In this document: piece after piece, positions 1-5,861 of the stretch
How positions within the stretch are numbered: the first letter of the stretch is position 1
Layout of the letters: every line of letters starts with the position of its first letter
Origin: Acidobacteriota bacterium
GTDB taxonomy: Bacteria; Acidobacteriota; Holophagae; Holophagales; Holophagaceae
Direction of reading: 5' to 3'
NCBI GenBank assembly: GCA_021778785.1
Contig: JAJYBX010000121.1
Location: forward strand, 1-6,464
DNA: 6,464 bases
Position numbers and translations under genes: made by a program
The notes under the pieces: model-generated
What the model saw: only the letters and a program-made list of their open reading frames with translations
Told to the model about the DNA's origin: nothing
Databases searched by the model: none

Positions 1-1
1 G

Positions 2-565
2 GACGTGAGCGGCCACGGCGTCACCGCCGCCCTCATCTCCGCCATGGTGAAGACCTCCTTCGAGAACCAGGTGCGCCTGGGCGGCGAGCCCCTGGCCTGG
101 GCCCTGGGCATGAACGAGGATCTCTGCCGGTCCACCCTGGCCGAGCAGTTCGCGACCGCCTGGCTGGGGCGCGTGGACCCTGAGCGCAACGTGGTGCGCT
201 ATGTGGCTGCGGGCCACTGCGCCCCGCTGCGCATCGTGGGCGGCGCGAAGGGCGGCCTCCGGCGCTCCGAGGTGCTCCGCGGGAAGGGCTTCATGCTGGG
301 ACTCGACAGCCAGCTCCCCTTCGTGGAGCAGGACGCGGAATTCCTGCCCGGCGACCGGCTGGTGCTCTACACGGACGGCCTGGTGGAAGTGGAGCGGGAG
401 GACCGCACCATGCTCGAGGAAGCCGGCCTGCGCCGCTTCTGCGCCGAGCTGCCGGCGGATGCCGATGGCGCCGCCGATGCCCTGGTTTCCCAGGCCCGGG
501 CCCACAACGCCCCCTCCGCCTTCATCGACGACGTGACCCTGGTGATCCTGGACCGGATGGACTGA
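2..565 (+). CDS. SpoIIE/RsbU-family PP2C-type serine phosphatase, C-terminal part (5' end outside window)
   Basis: The visible 187 residues are the C-terminal part of a PPM/PP2C-type phosphatase domain of the SpoIIE/RsbU class. These enzymes dephosphorylate phosphoserine on anti-sigma-factor antagonists in bacterial partner-switching pathways. Seen directly: the fragment opens with the metal-binding DVSGHG motif (residues 1-6), then an AAGH segment (69-72), the YTDGLVE motif with its metal-binding Asp (D125) and IDDVTLVIL near the end (D176/D177). These are the expected acidic motifs in the expected order. The stop is TGA at 563-565. The start and any N-terminal sensor region (such as GAF, PAS, HAMP or a receiver domain) lie upstream of the window, so its input signal and membrane location are unknown. 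It converges on hldD. No anti-sigma factor or antagonist gene is visible. The family call is firm; the target is not known. Confidence 0.93.
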   Translation, partial: DVSGHGVTAALISAMVKTSFENQVRLGGEPLAWALGMNEDLCRSTLAEQFATAWLGRVDPERNVVRYVAAGHCAPLRIVGGAKGGLRRSEVLRGKGFMLGLDSQLPFVEQDAEFLPGDRLVLYTDGLVEVEREDRTMLEEAGLRRFCAELPADADGAADALVSQARAHNAPSAFIDDVTLVILDRMD

Positions 566-580
566 ACCGGCACCTCGGAG

Positions 581-734
581 CAGGGCTGGTCGCGGAAGAA
601 GGGGAAATCCGCGGAAGCCGCGGAAGAAAGGCCAGAGAGGAACCGCAGGGGGGGCACACCTCCAGAGAAGCCGCACCTTTTTCATCTCTTCTGCGTATTC
701 CGTGCCCCTTTCGCGGCTTCCGCGACCAGCCCTG
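581..734. repeat. Intergenic degenerate repeat bounded by an 18-bp perfect inverted repeat
   Basis: This fills the gap between the convergent phosphatase and hldD genes. The left arm CAGGGCTGGTCGCGGAAG (581-598) is the exact reverse complement of 717-734. Inside are further related units. CGCGGAAGCCGCG (610-622) is the reverse complement of CGCGGCTTCCGCG (712-724), and each is itself a short hairpin. Looser copies of the CTTCYGCG type occur at 689-724. The arms start 15 nt after the phosphatase stop and end 3 nt before the hldD stop, so the element fits the gap almost exactly. It has no credible coding content. It may be a bidirectional transcription stop or mRNA-end structure, or a copy of a dispersed intergenic repeat family. 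The sequence alone does not decide between these. Confidence 0.75.
596..624 (-). terminator. Possible intrinsic terminator downstream of hldD
   Basis: Read on the minus strand, TCCGCGG (624-618) pairs with CCGCGGA (614-608). This makes a 7-bp GC-rich stem with a 3-nt loop, followed by TTTCCCCTTCTT (607-596). It lies about 115 nt after the hldD stop codon. The pyrimidine tract is broken by four C residues, so this is a weak terminator candidate. The stem is also part of the larger intergenic repeat and may have no termination role. Confidence 0.3.
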
Positions 735-737
735 GAC

Positions 738-1673
738 TCAAAGTTCCGCCAGGGTGGCCTCGATGCCGTCCTCCAGCTCGGTGAAGGGGGCGGAGAAGCC
801 GGCTTCGCGGAGGCTGCGCACGTCGGCCTGGGTGAAGCTCTGGTACTTGCCGCGCAGGGACTCGGGGAAGGGGATGTACTCGATGCGGCCCCGGCCCAGG
901 AGGCGGATCAGGGTCCGCGCGATGTCGTTGAAGCTGCGGGCCCGGCCCGTGCCGGCGTTGAAGATGCCCTTCGCCGTGGTGGCACCGCCGAAGTGCAGGT
1001 TGATGGCGACGATGTCCTCCACGAAGACGAAGTCGCGCAGCTGGCCGCCGTCGGCGTAGCCGTCCGTGCCCTGGAAGAGGCGGCAGACGCCCTGCTCCTT
1101 CAGCTGGCGCAGGAGCTGGTGCAGCACGGACATCATGCGGCCCTTGTGGTCCTCCCGCGGGCCGAAGACGTTGAAGTAGCGCAGGCCCACCACGGGGCTC
1201 TGCACCGCGGGGAGCAGGCTCCGCACATGCTGGTCGAAGGCCAGCTTGGAGTAGCCGTAGACGTTGAGAGGGCGCTCGTTGCGTGGCACGGGCTCGAAGT
1301 CCCGGCTGGCCCCGTAGGTGGCGGCGCTGGAGGCGTACACCAGGGGGGTGCGCCGGGCCAGGCACCAGTGGAGGAGGGCCTTCGAGTCCCCGAAGTTGTT
1401 CTCCATCATGTAGCGGCCGTCCGATTCCATGGTGTCCGAGCAGGCGCCGTTGTGGAACACGGCCTCGGGGCGGAGGTCGAGGGTGCCGGCGTCGAGTCGC
1501 GCCCGGAACTCCCGCTTGTCCAGGTAGTCCGAGATGACCAGATCCGACAGGTTCCGCGCCTTCTCGCCCCGGGTCAGGTTGTCCACCACCAGGATGTCGG
1601 TGTGGCCCGAGCGGTTCAGCGCCTTCACCAGGTTGCTGCCCACGAATCCGGCCCCGCCGGTGACGATGAACAT
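738..1673 (-). CDS. hldD: ADP-L-glycero-D-manno-heptose-6-epimerase
   Basis: HldD (RfaD) converts ADP-D-glycero-beta-D-manno-heptose to the L-glycero-D-manno form, the cytoplasmic donor of heptose for the LPS inner core. The 311-residue length matches the family (about 310). Seen directly: an N-terminal NAD(P)-binding TGGAGFVGSN (residues 5-14), then DILVVDNL (26-33), FHNGACSDT (73-81), the catalytic Ser region YASSAATYG (113-121) and NVYGYSK with the YxxxK pair Y139/K143. RYFNVFGPRE (165-174), GTGRARSFND (241-250) and the family-typical IEYIPFP then TQAD near the C-terminus (264-284) follow. This is a short-chain dehydrogenase fold with near-complete agreement to the E. coli enzyme from memory. 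The start ATG is chosen because the Rossmann glycine motif begins at once and a GAGGAG site lies 6 nt upstream. It is the last gene of the minus-strand run, 40 nt after the transporter gene. Enzymes for the earlier heptose steps are not in the window. Confidence 0.97.
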   Translation of the reverse strand: MFIVTGGAGFVGSNLVKALNRSGHTDILVVDNLTRGEKARNLSDLVISDYLDKREFRARLDAGTLDLRPEAVFHNGACSDTMESDGRYMMENNFGDSKALLHWCLARRTPLVYASSAATYGASRDFEPVPRNERPLNVYGYSKLAFDQHVRSLLPAVQSPVVGLRYFNVFGPREDHKGRMMSVLHQLLRQLKEQGVCRLFQGTDGYADGGQLRDFVFVEDIVAINLHFGGATTAKGIFNAGTGRARSFNDIARTLIRLLGRGRIEYIPFPESLRGKYQSFTQADVRSLREAGFSAPFTELEDGIEATLAEL

Positions 1674-1679
1674 CGGGAA

Positions 1680-1685
1680 CTCCTC
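1680..1685 (-). promoter_or_regulatory. Ribosome binding site of hldD
   Basis: On the minus strand GAGGAG ends 6 nt before the ATG at 1673-1671. It settles the hldD start. The reading frame stays open back to about 1955, but that extension overlaps the transporter gene in another frame and lacks HldD-like sequence. Confidence 0.75.
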
Positions 1686-1713
1686 TGCCTTCCCCCAGGA
1701 TAGCTGGCGGAAG

Positions 1714-2664
1714 CTAGCCGATCGCGTCCTCGGCCTCGGCGGTCTGGAACCGCCGCAGCAGGCGCGGGCCCAGCTCCGCCACGAGCGTGGCCGCCAGGAT
1801 GAGCAGGCCCCCGGCGAGCTGCAGGGGGCCGAGGTGCTCCTGGATGCCCGGGATCCAGCCGCTGATGGCCAGCAGGGCGGTCCAGAGGGGCTCCGTGGAG
1901 AACAGGATGGCGCTTTCCGTGGCGCCCAGCCGGGCCTGCATGGTGCTCTGGACATAGAAGGCCAGGGTGGTGGCCAGGATCCCCATGAAGGCCAGGGCCA
2001 CCCAGGTCCCGGGCCGGGCCAGGGCCCGCGCCGTCCCCTCGAAGCCCCAGGGGGCGGGCAGGGTCAGGGTGATGAGGAACGACACGAGCCCCGTCACCGC
2101 CACCTGTGTGAGGGCCAGGATCCAGCCCGAGGAGCGGCGCGAGAAGTGGGCGGTCATGACGATGTGGAAGCCGCAGAGCACGGCTGCCACCAGCGTCTCG
2201 GAATCCCCGCGGTTCCAGCCGCCCCAGGCCGCCCCGGGTTCCCGCACGAGGAGGAGGAGGCCGATCAGGGCCACGCCCGCGCCGAGGCCGTGGGAGGGTC
2301 TCAGCCGGTCCCCGGCCAGGAGGGCCACCATGGGCGTGAAGATCACGTAGAGCCCCGTGATGAAGCCCGACTTGGACGTGGTGGTGAAGCGGAGCCCGTC
2401 CGTCTGCAGCCAGAAGAGGGTGGCCAGCACCAGGCCCAGCCAGAGGCCGTCCATCACGGCCTGCCGCCGGATGGGGACGCGCAGGAGCGCCACCATGAGG
2501 CCCAGGCCCGCGGTGCCGATGGCGAACCGGAGGGTGAGCAGGGCCCCCACGGACAGGCCCGCCTGGAGACCGTACTTGGTGGCGGGGAAGCCCCCGCCCC
2601 AGATGGCCGCGGTGAGGGCCAGGCTGACGACGGCGACGAGGTGGGAACGGGGGTGGGCCTGCAT
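1714..2664 (-). CDS. EamA/DMT-superfamily membrane transporter
   Basis: This is a 316-residue, very hydrophobic protein of the drug/metabolite transporter superfamily, with two EamA halves and about ten transmembrane helices. I place these near residues 10-27, 37-60, 73-90, 98-117, 124-141, 155-172, 180-202, 218-238, 248-268 and 279-298. Family signatures are IWGGGFPATKYGL in helix 1 (21-33), LRFAIG (45-50), the repeat-1 end LLAGDRLRP (115-123), and STEPLWTALLAI (256-267) in the second half. The tail (about 300-316) is short and charged. Members export or exchange small metabolites, amino acids or lipid-linked sugars. No substrate can be named here. The neighbouring LPS genes suggest an envelope-related cargo, but this is inference only. 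The start is the ATG at 2664, since an in-frame TAG lies four codons upstream. The only purine-rich site touches the start codon. The gene ends 40 nt before hldD and probably shares its transcript. Confidence 0.88.
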   Translation of the reverse strand: MQAHPRSHLVAVVSLALTAAIWGGGFPATKYGLQAGLSVGALLTLRFAIGTAGLGLMVALLRVPIRRQAVMDGLWLGLVLATLFWLQTDGLRFTTTSKSGFITGLYVIFTPMVALLAGDRLRPSHGLGAGVALIGLLLLVREPGAAWGGWNRGDSETLVAAVLCGFHIVMTAHFSRRSSGWILALTQVAVTGLVSFLITLTLPAPWGFEGTARALARPGTWVALAFMGILATTLAFYVQSTMQARLGATESAILFSTEPLWTALLAISGWIPGIQEHLGPLQLAGGLLILAATLVAELGPRLLRRFQTAEAEDAIG

Positions 2665-2670
2665 CTCCCC
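2665..2670 (-). promoter_or_regulatory. Atypically placed ribosome-binding-like sequence abutting the transporter start
   Basis: On the minus strand GGGGAG sits immediately before the ATG with no spacer, whereas 5-9 nt is usual. A second GGAG lies about 17 nt upstream, which is too far. An in-frame TAG four codons upstream rules out an earlier start. No ATG or GTG occurs in the first codons downstream. Translation may therefore be weak or depend on the preceding gene. Confidence 0.35.
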
Positions 2671-2683
2671 AGCCTAGAGGACT

Positions 2684-2706
2684 CCCCACGATCTGCAAGA
2701 TCGGGG
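2684..2706 (-). other. Hairpin in the 65-bp gap between the DUF1573-type gene and the transporter gene
   Basis: GATCT (2690-2694) pairs with AGATC (2698-2702) around a GCA loop, and CCCC (2684-2687) pairs with GGGG (2703-2706) across a 2-nt bulge (AC, 2688-2689). The result is nine base pairs in two blocks. No T-run follows on the minus strand, so it is not a standard intrinsic terminator for the operon. It could be an RNA processing or stabilising structure between cistrons, or chance in GC-rich DNA. Confidence 0.35.
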
Positions 2707-2729
2707 ACGGTTTTCCTGACGAAAGGCGC

Positions 2730-3692
2730 CTATTTCAGGATGGCGCTGATGCGGATCGTCAATTCCGGCTGGTCGGGATCGTCCGTGGTGAGGGCCAGGG
2801 TCTCGCTGTAGCGACCGGCCTTCATGGACGCGGGCATCACCACGCTCAGCTCCTGCTGGGGGGCGGCCTTCTGCAACAGGCCCTCCACCCGCACCTGGGG
2901 CAGGGAGCAGGACATGCCCGTGACCCGGAAGGCGCGGCCATCCGCCTGCTTCAGCACCAGTTTGTCGCGCAGTTCGGCGCCGGCGTTGCCCTCGAAGACC
3001 AGGCCCACGGGGGTGGCCATGACCGCGGGCTTCAGCTCCCACTGGATGTCCAGGGGCAGCTGGGGCACATGGGGATTGGTGAAGCGGACCGTGGCGGTCT
3101 CCACGCCCCGGAACTGGCCCTTGGGCACGGCGCGGCCATTGAAGGCCACGTCCAGGACGGAATCCTTGCCGTCCTGGCGCCAGGTGAAGGCCAGGAAGGG
3201 AGCGCCGGGGGCGCGGGCCTCGGTGATCTTCACGGGGTCGGCATTGCCGGAGGCGTAGCGCACGGTGGCATGGACGGCGGCGGTCCGCGCGGCATTGAAA
3301 TAGACCGCATCCTGGGAGGGCATCACCTCCTGCACCACCTCGGTCTCGAAGGTCAGGGTGACGGCAGGCGTCTTGGGGTCATTGCAGAGCACCTCGATGG
3401 ACTTGCGCACCTGGCCGCGGTAGCCGCGGGGATCGAAGGTGGCCTCCAGCTCCGTGCTCTCGCCCGGGTTGATGGACCACTTGCCCAGCACGGTGGCCGT
3501 GCAGCCGCAGGAGGGGCGCACCTGGGAGATGCTCAGCACGGCGTTGCCGGTGTTCGTCACGCGGTACTTCGCCGAGACCTTGCGGTCGGGCGTGATGCGG
3601 CCGAAGTCGTGGTTGAAGCTGTCGAAGTGGATGGCGGGGGCCTGGGCCATGAGGGTGGCGGCGGCGCAGGCGAAAAGGAGACGGCGGATCAT
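2730..3692 (-). CDS. Exported DUF1573-type protein with three Ig-like repeats
   Basis: This is a 320-residue protein with a Sec-type signal peptide: MIRR, a hydrophobic stretch at residues 5-16, and likely cleavage after AQA (16-18). It should therefore be periplasmic or surface-located. Residues 21-119 match the DUF1573 pattern: FDFG-like opening (F23, HDFGRI 28-33), NTGN (47-50), the signature SCGCT (61-65), then CNDPKTP (103-109). Two further segments of about 100 residues repeat the layout. Residues 128-220 have YASGN (146-150) and TNPHVP (205-210). Residues 230-319 have DDPDQP (304-309). The Pro-x-x-Pro pairs fall at 106/109, 207/210 and 306/309. Only the first repeat keeps the Cys-Gly-Cys. 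These folds are usually binding or structural modules; no enzymatic activity is implied. The ATG has GAGGTG 5 nt upstream. The gene lies 30 nt after the GT9 gene and is likely co-transcribed. A link to LPS assembly is inference from position only. Confidence 0.85.
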   Translation of the reverse strand: MIRRLLFACAAATLMAQAPAIHFDSFNHDFGRITPDRKVSAKYRVTNTGNAVLSISQVRPSCGCTATVLGKWSINPGESTELEATFDPRGYRGQVRKSIEVLCNDPKTPAVTLTFETEVVQEVMPSQDAVYFNAARTAAVHATVRYASGNADPVKITEARAPGAPFLAFTWRQDGKDSVLDVAFNGRAVPKGQFRGVETATVRFTNPHVPQLPLDIQWELKPAVMATPVGLVFEGNAGAELRDKLVLKQADGRAFRVTGMSCSLPQVRVEGLLQKAAPQQELSVVMPASMKAGRYSETLALTTDDPDQPELTIRISAILK

Positions 3693-3722
3693 GCGGGCAC
3701 CTCGGGGTGGGAAGACAGCATG

Positions 3723-4688
3723 CTACGCGGAGATCAGCTCCATCAAGGCCTTCCAGGCCTCGTCGGGGCCGATCCGGGTCAGGCAGGGATGGCCCTCGAC
3801 GGCGCAGACGGGCAGGAAGCAGGGGGCGCAGGAGACATCATTCCGGCGGAGACCCCGGCTCTTCGGGCCCCAGGGCGTGGAGCCCCGGGGATCCGTGGCG
3901 CCGTAGATGGCCACGGTGGGCGCGCCGCAGGCCGCGGCCAGGTGGCTCAGGCCGGAGTCGTTGCCCAGGGCCCCCTTGGCGCCCCGGAGCCAGGCCGCCG
4001 CCTCCTTGAGGCTGGTCCGGCCGCACAGGTTGAGGCCCTCGGTGCCCGCCACCTCCGCGCAGACGCCGGCCTCGTCGGGAGAACCCAGCACGGCCACGGC
4101 GTAGCCCTCGGTGCGCGCCTTCAGGAGGACCTCCCGGTAGCTGGCCGCCGGCCAGGCCTTGGAGGCCCAGGTGGAGCCGGGCATGAGGCAGAGGTAGGGC
4201 TGGGACGGACGGTCGATGGGGACGCCGGGATCGAAGTCCGCGAAGGGCATGGGAGGCAGGTCCGGCCACCGCCGCTTCAGCACGGCATGGTAGCGGAGGA
4301 GGAAGGGGCCCTCGGTCTTCCAGAAGGGGCCGCTGTGGGTGTTGAAGGGGCCCGCCAGGCTCTCGTCCACGCCGATGCGCTCGGGCACTCGGGCCAGCCA
4401 GGCGGCGAGGGCAGGGCGCAGGGACTTCGGGAAGTGGATGCTCCGGGCGGCCCGGTGCTGCCGGAGCGTGCGGGCCATCGCCCAGGGACCGGGCTTGCCC
4501 TCATCCGGGACCGTCGCGTCGCAGAGTCCGGTGCCCTCCACCAGTCCCACGGCCGCCCTGGGCCCCCAGACCACGATCGGCCCTTCGCCGATCTGCCGCA
4601 GCAGGCGCAGCACGGGCAGTTGCATGGCGGCGTCGCCCACGAACCGCGGGAAGCGCACCCAGGTGGCGTGGTCGGGGATCAGAGCCAT
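3723..4688 (-). CDS. Glycosyltransferase family 9 (heptosyltransferase-like, WaaF/WaaC type)
   Basis: This is a 321-residue GT-B-fold glycosyltransferase of family GT9, which transfers heptose from ADP-heptose to the growing LPS core on the cytoplasmic face of the inner membrane. Seen directly: the N-terminal VRFPRFVGDAAMQLP (residues 11-25), whose GD (18-19) aligns with the catalytic Asp region of WaaC/WaaF; FPKSLRPALAAWLA (86-99); the donor-site PGSTWASKAWP (170-180, K177); and GNDSGLSHLAAACGAPTVA (242-260, D244, H249) followed by IYGATDP. A four-Cys cluster (C287, C290, C295, C302) resembles the CxPC...C...C tail seen in many bacterial GT9 proteins. The start ATG overlaps the end of the upstream GT4 gene by 10 nt and has no clear ribosome site of its own, which suggests translational coupling. 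HldD in the same run supports heptose as donor, but the exact acceptor (first, second or later heptose) cannot be told. Confidence 0.9.
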   Translation of the reverse strand: MALIPDHATWVRFPRFVGDAAMQLPVLRLLRQIGEGPIVVWGPRAAVGLVEGTGLCDATVPDEGKPGPWAMARTLRQHRAARSIHFPKSLRPALAAWLARVPERIGVDESLAGPFNTHSGPFWKTEGPFLLRYHAVLKRRWPDLPPMPFADFDPGVPIDRPSQPYLCLMPGSTWASKAWPAASYREVLLKARTEGYAVAVLGSPDEAGVCAEVAGTEGLNLCGRTSLKEAAAWLRGAKGALGNDSGLSHLAAACGAPTVAIYGATDPRGSTPWGPKSRGLRRNDVSCAPCFLPVCAVEGHPCLTRIGPDEAWKALMELISA

Positions 4689-5797
4689 GTCGTCACCGCT
4701 TCGCGGAAGGCCGCTGCGGCATCATAGCCCCGGGTGAGGGCGATGCCGAAGGCGTGGGCCCGGTCCCGCTGTCCCTGCCACGCCGCGGGATCGGCCATCA
4801 GGGGGGCCAGGCGGGCGGCCGCGGCCCGGAGCAGGCCTGCGTCGGGACTCCGGCGGTCGTCGGGTTTGGCGATGAGGAAGCCGCCCTCGCCGTCCTTCAG
4901 CACCGATCCGATGCCGCCCACGGTGGGGGCCAGCACGGGGACGCCCCGCTCCAGGGCCTCGATGAGGGCGATGGGGAAGAACCCCTCGTTGCGGCTGGTC
5001 ATCACGTAGAGGTCCAGGGCCGCGAAGGCCGGGCCCAGGTCGGCGAGCGGTCCGAGGCGCCGGGCCCGGTCCCGGAGGGGGGAGGCGGCCAGAGCCCCGT
5101 CCAGGGCCCGGGCCGTGGCCGCTTCCTCCCGTCCGGCGAAGAGCAGGCCCGTGCCGCCGGGCAGGGCCCCATCCAGGGCCTCGGCGAAGCGGAGCACGGA
5201 GACCGGGTCCTTCCGGCCATCGATCTGCCCCACGTAGCCCACGAGGAGGCCGTCCTCGGCGAGCCCGAGGGCCCGCCGGGCGTTGCGCCGCTCCTCCGGC
5301 GAGGCCGCCGGGGCGTCGGGCCGGGGGTAGAGCGGGTGGATGATCGAGCAGGGGGCCGGCCCCAGATGGGCGCGGACCGCGGCGGTGAAGTCGTAGGTGC
5401 AGATCCAGCGGTCCACCCGGCCGCGGAGGCCGCGGTACTTGCGGAGATGCCGCTCGTAGTGCTCGTGGAGGGTCACCACGGTGGGAATCCGGGTTCCCAG
5501 GCGGGCCAGCCAGGGGAGGGCGCGTTGCACCCCCTTGTGATTGCAGACGACCAGCAGATCCGGTCGGTTCCGCCGCAGCCAACGGAAGGCCCCCCAGGCG
5601 CCGGGCAGGTGCAGGACCTCGGCGACGTTGGGGTTGCGCTCACGCAGCTCGGGCTCGATGTCGCGCTTCCCCGGCTCCTTCCGGAACAGCACCGTGACCT
5701 TCACGGGCAGGTCCGCCAGGGCGGCCACCTGCTCGAGGAGCACCCGCTCGCCGCCGCCGAAGGACAGCTTCCGGTGGGCAAAGACAACGTGCTTCAC
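4679..5797 (-). CDS. Glycosyltransferase family 4 (GT-B, group 1)
   Basis: This is a 372-residue GT-B glycosyltransferase, probably retaining and acting in the cytoplasm on a lipid-linked or LPS acceptor. The N-terminal domain carries FGGGERVLLEQVAAL (residues 13-27), the GGxER motif common in GT4, and THE-like histidines in VTLHEHYERH (108-117). The C-terminal nucleotide-sugar domain carries LLVGYVGQIDGRKDP (184-198), LLFAGR (218-223), YVMTSRNEGFFPIALIEAL (264-282) with the two conserved Glu residues E271 and E280, then GVPVLAPTVGGI (285-296) and GEGGFLI (303-309). The Glu spacing is one residue longer than the usual EX7E. The start is GTG at 5797. In-frame TGA codons lie seven codons upstream and GGAG lies 4 nt upstream, so no other early start is possible. 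It is the first gene of the five-gene run, followed by GT9 with a 10-nt overlap. The sugar and acceptor are unknown; LPS core or a surface glycan is likely from context. Confidence 0.9.
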   Translation of the reverse strand: MKHVVFAHRKLSFGGGERVLLEQVAALADLPVKVTVLFRKEPGKRDIEPELRERNPNVAEVLHLPGAWGAFRWLRRNRPDLLVVCNHKGVQRALPWLARLGTRIPTVVTLHEHYERHLRKYRGLRGRVDRWICTYDFTAAVRAHLGPAPCSIIHPLYPRPDAPAASPEERRNARRALGLAEDGLLVGYVGQIDGRKDPVSVLRFAEALDGALPGGTGLLFAGREEAATARALDGALAASPLRDRARRLGPLADLGPAFAALDLYVMTSRNEGFFPIALIEALERGVPVLAPTVGGIGSVLKDGEGGFLIAKPDDRRSPDAGLLRAAAARLAPLMADPAAWQGQRDRAHAFGIALTRGYDAAAAFREAVTTWL

Positions 5798-5801
5798 GGG
5801 A

Positions 5802-5805
5802 CTCC
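5802..5805 (-). promoter_or_regulatory. Ribosome binding site of the GT4 gene
   Basis: GGAG on the minus strand lies 4 nt before the GTG start at 5797-5795. With in-frame TGA at 5818-5816 upstream, it supports GTG rather than an ATG start for this gene. Confidence 0.6.
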
Positions 5806-5809
5806 GGAA

Positions 5810-5848
5810 ATGACGTCATCATAGGGCAACTGACCCATTGCGTCACTT
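5810..5848. promoter_or_regulatory. Paired TGAC/GTCA palindromes in the divergent promoter region (candidate operator)
   Basis: The 64-bp gap between the divergent GT4 and response-regulator genes contains a perfect 10-bp palindrome ATGACGTCAT (5810-5819). It also contains an imperfect inverted repeat AACTGAC-N7-GTCACTT (5828-5848, six of seven pairs). The two TGAC half-sites start 20 bp apart, close to two helical turns. The sites overlap the predicted operon promoter and lie just upstream of the regulator's ribosome site. They could bind a dimeric regulator. Which protein, if any, cannot be told. Confidence 0.4.
5818..5846 (-). promoter_or_regulatory. Likely sigma-70-type promoter of the five-gene envelope operon
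   Basis: On the minus strand GTGACG (5846-5841, four of six matches to TTGACA) is followed after exactly 17 nt by TATGAT (5823-5818, five of six matches to TATAAT). Transcription would begin near 5811, giving a short leader of about 14 nt that still contains the GGAG ribosome site. The -35 box overlaps a GTCA half-site, and the -10 box and start overlap the ATGACGTCAT palindrome. A bound regulator could therefore block it. It is predicted from sequence only. Confidence 0.45.
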
Positions 5849-5861
5849 CCCCAAGGTGGCT

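Noticed and set aside
1674..1955. N-terminal extension of HldD to 405 residues
   Set aside because: The extension overlaps the transporter gene in another frame and has Ser/Pro/Arg-rich sequence. The Rossmann motif and a good ribosome site place the start at 1673.
1534..2811. Long plus-strand open frame of 425 codons
   Set aside because: It is antisense to the transporter gene and parts of its neighbours. Its translation is low-complexity and rich in Gly, Glu, Gln and His, as expected from the reverse strand of GC-rich coding DNA, with no recognisable domain.
3660..3692. Lipoprotein signal (LFAC) in the DUF1573-type protein
   Set aside because: The Cys at residue 9 is too close to the N-terminus and Phe at the second lipobox position is atypical. 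A standard signal peptide with AQA cleavage fits better.
3069..4727. Long plus-strand open frame of 552 codons
   Set aside because: It lies opposite the DUF1573-type and GT9 genes, both clearly real. The translation is repetitive Gly/Ala/His-rich sequence without motifs, a shadow of third-position GC bias.
4754..5824. Plus-strand open frame of 356 codons opposite the GT4 gene
   Set aside because: The GT4 frame has all its family motifs. The opposite frame has none and is Gly/Glu/Gln-rich, a typical antisense artefact.
5824..5841. Possible sigma-54 promoter (GGGCAAC ... TTGC) before the response regulator
   Set aside because: The GG and GC elements are three bases too far apart for the strict -24/-12 spacing, and the start would fall on the ribosome site.
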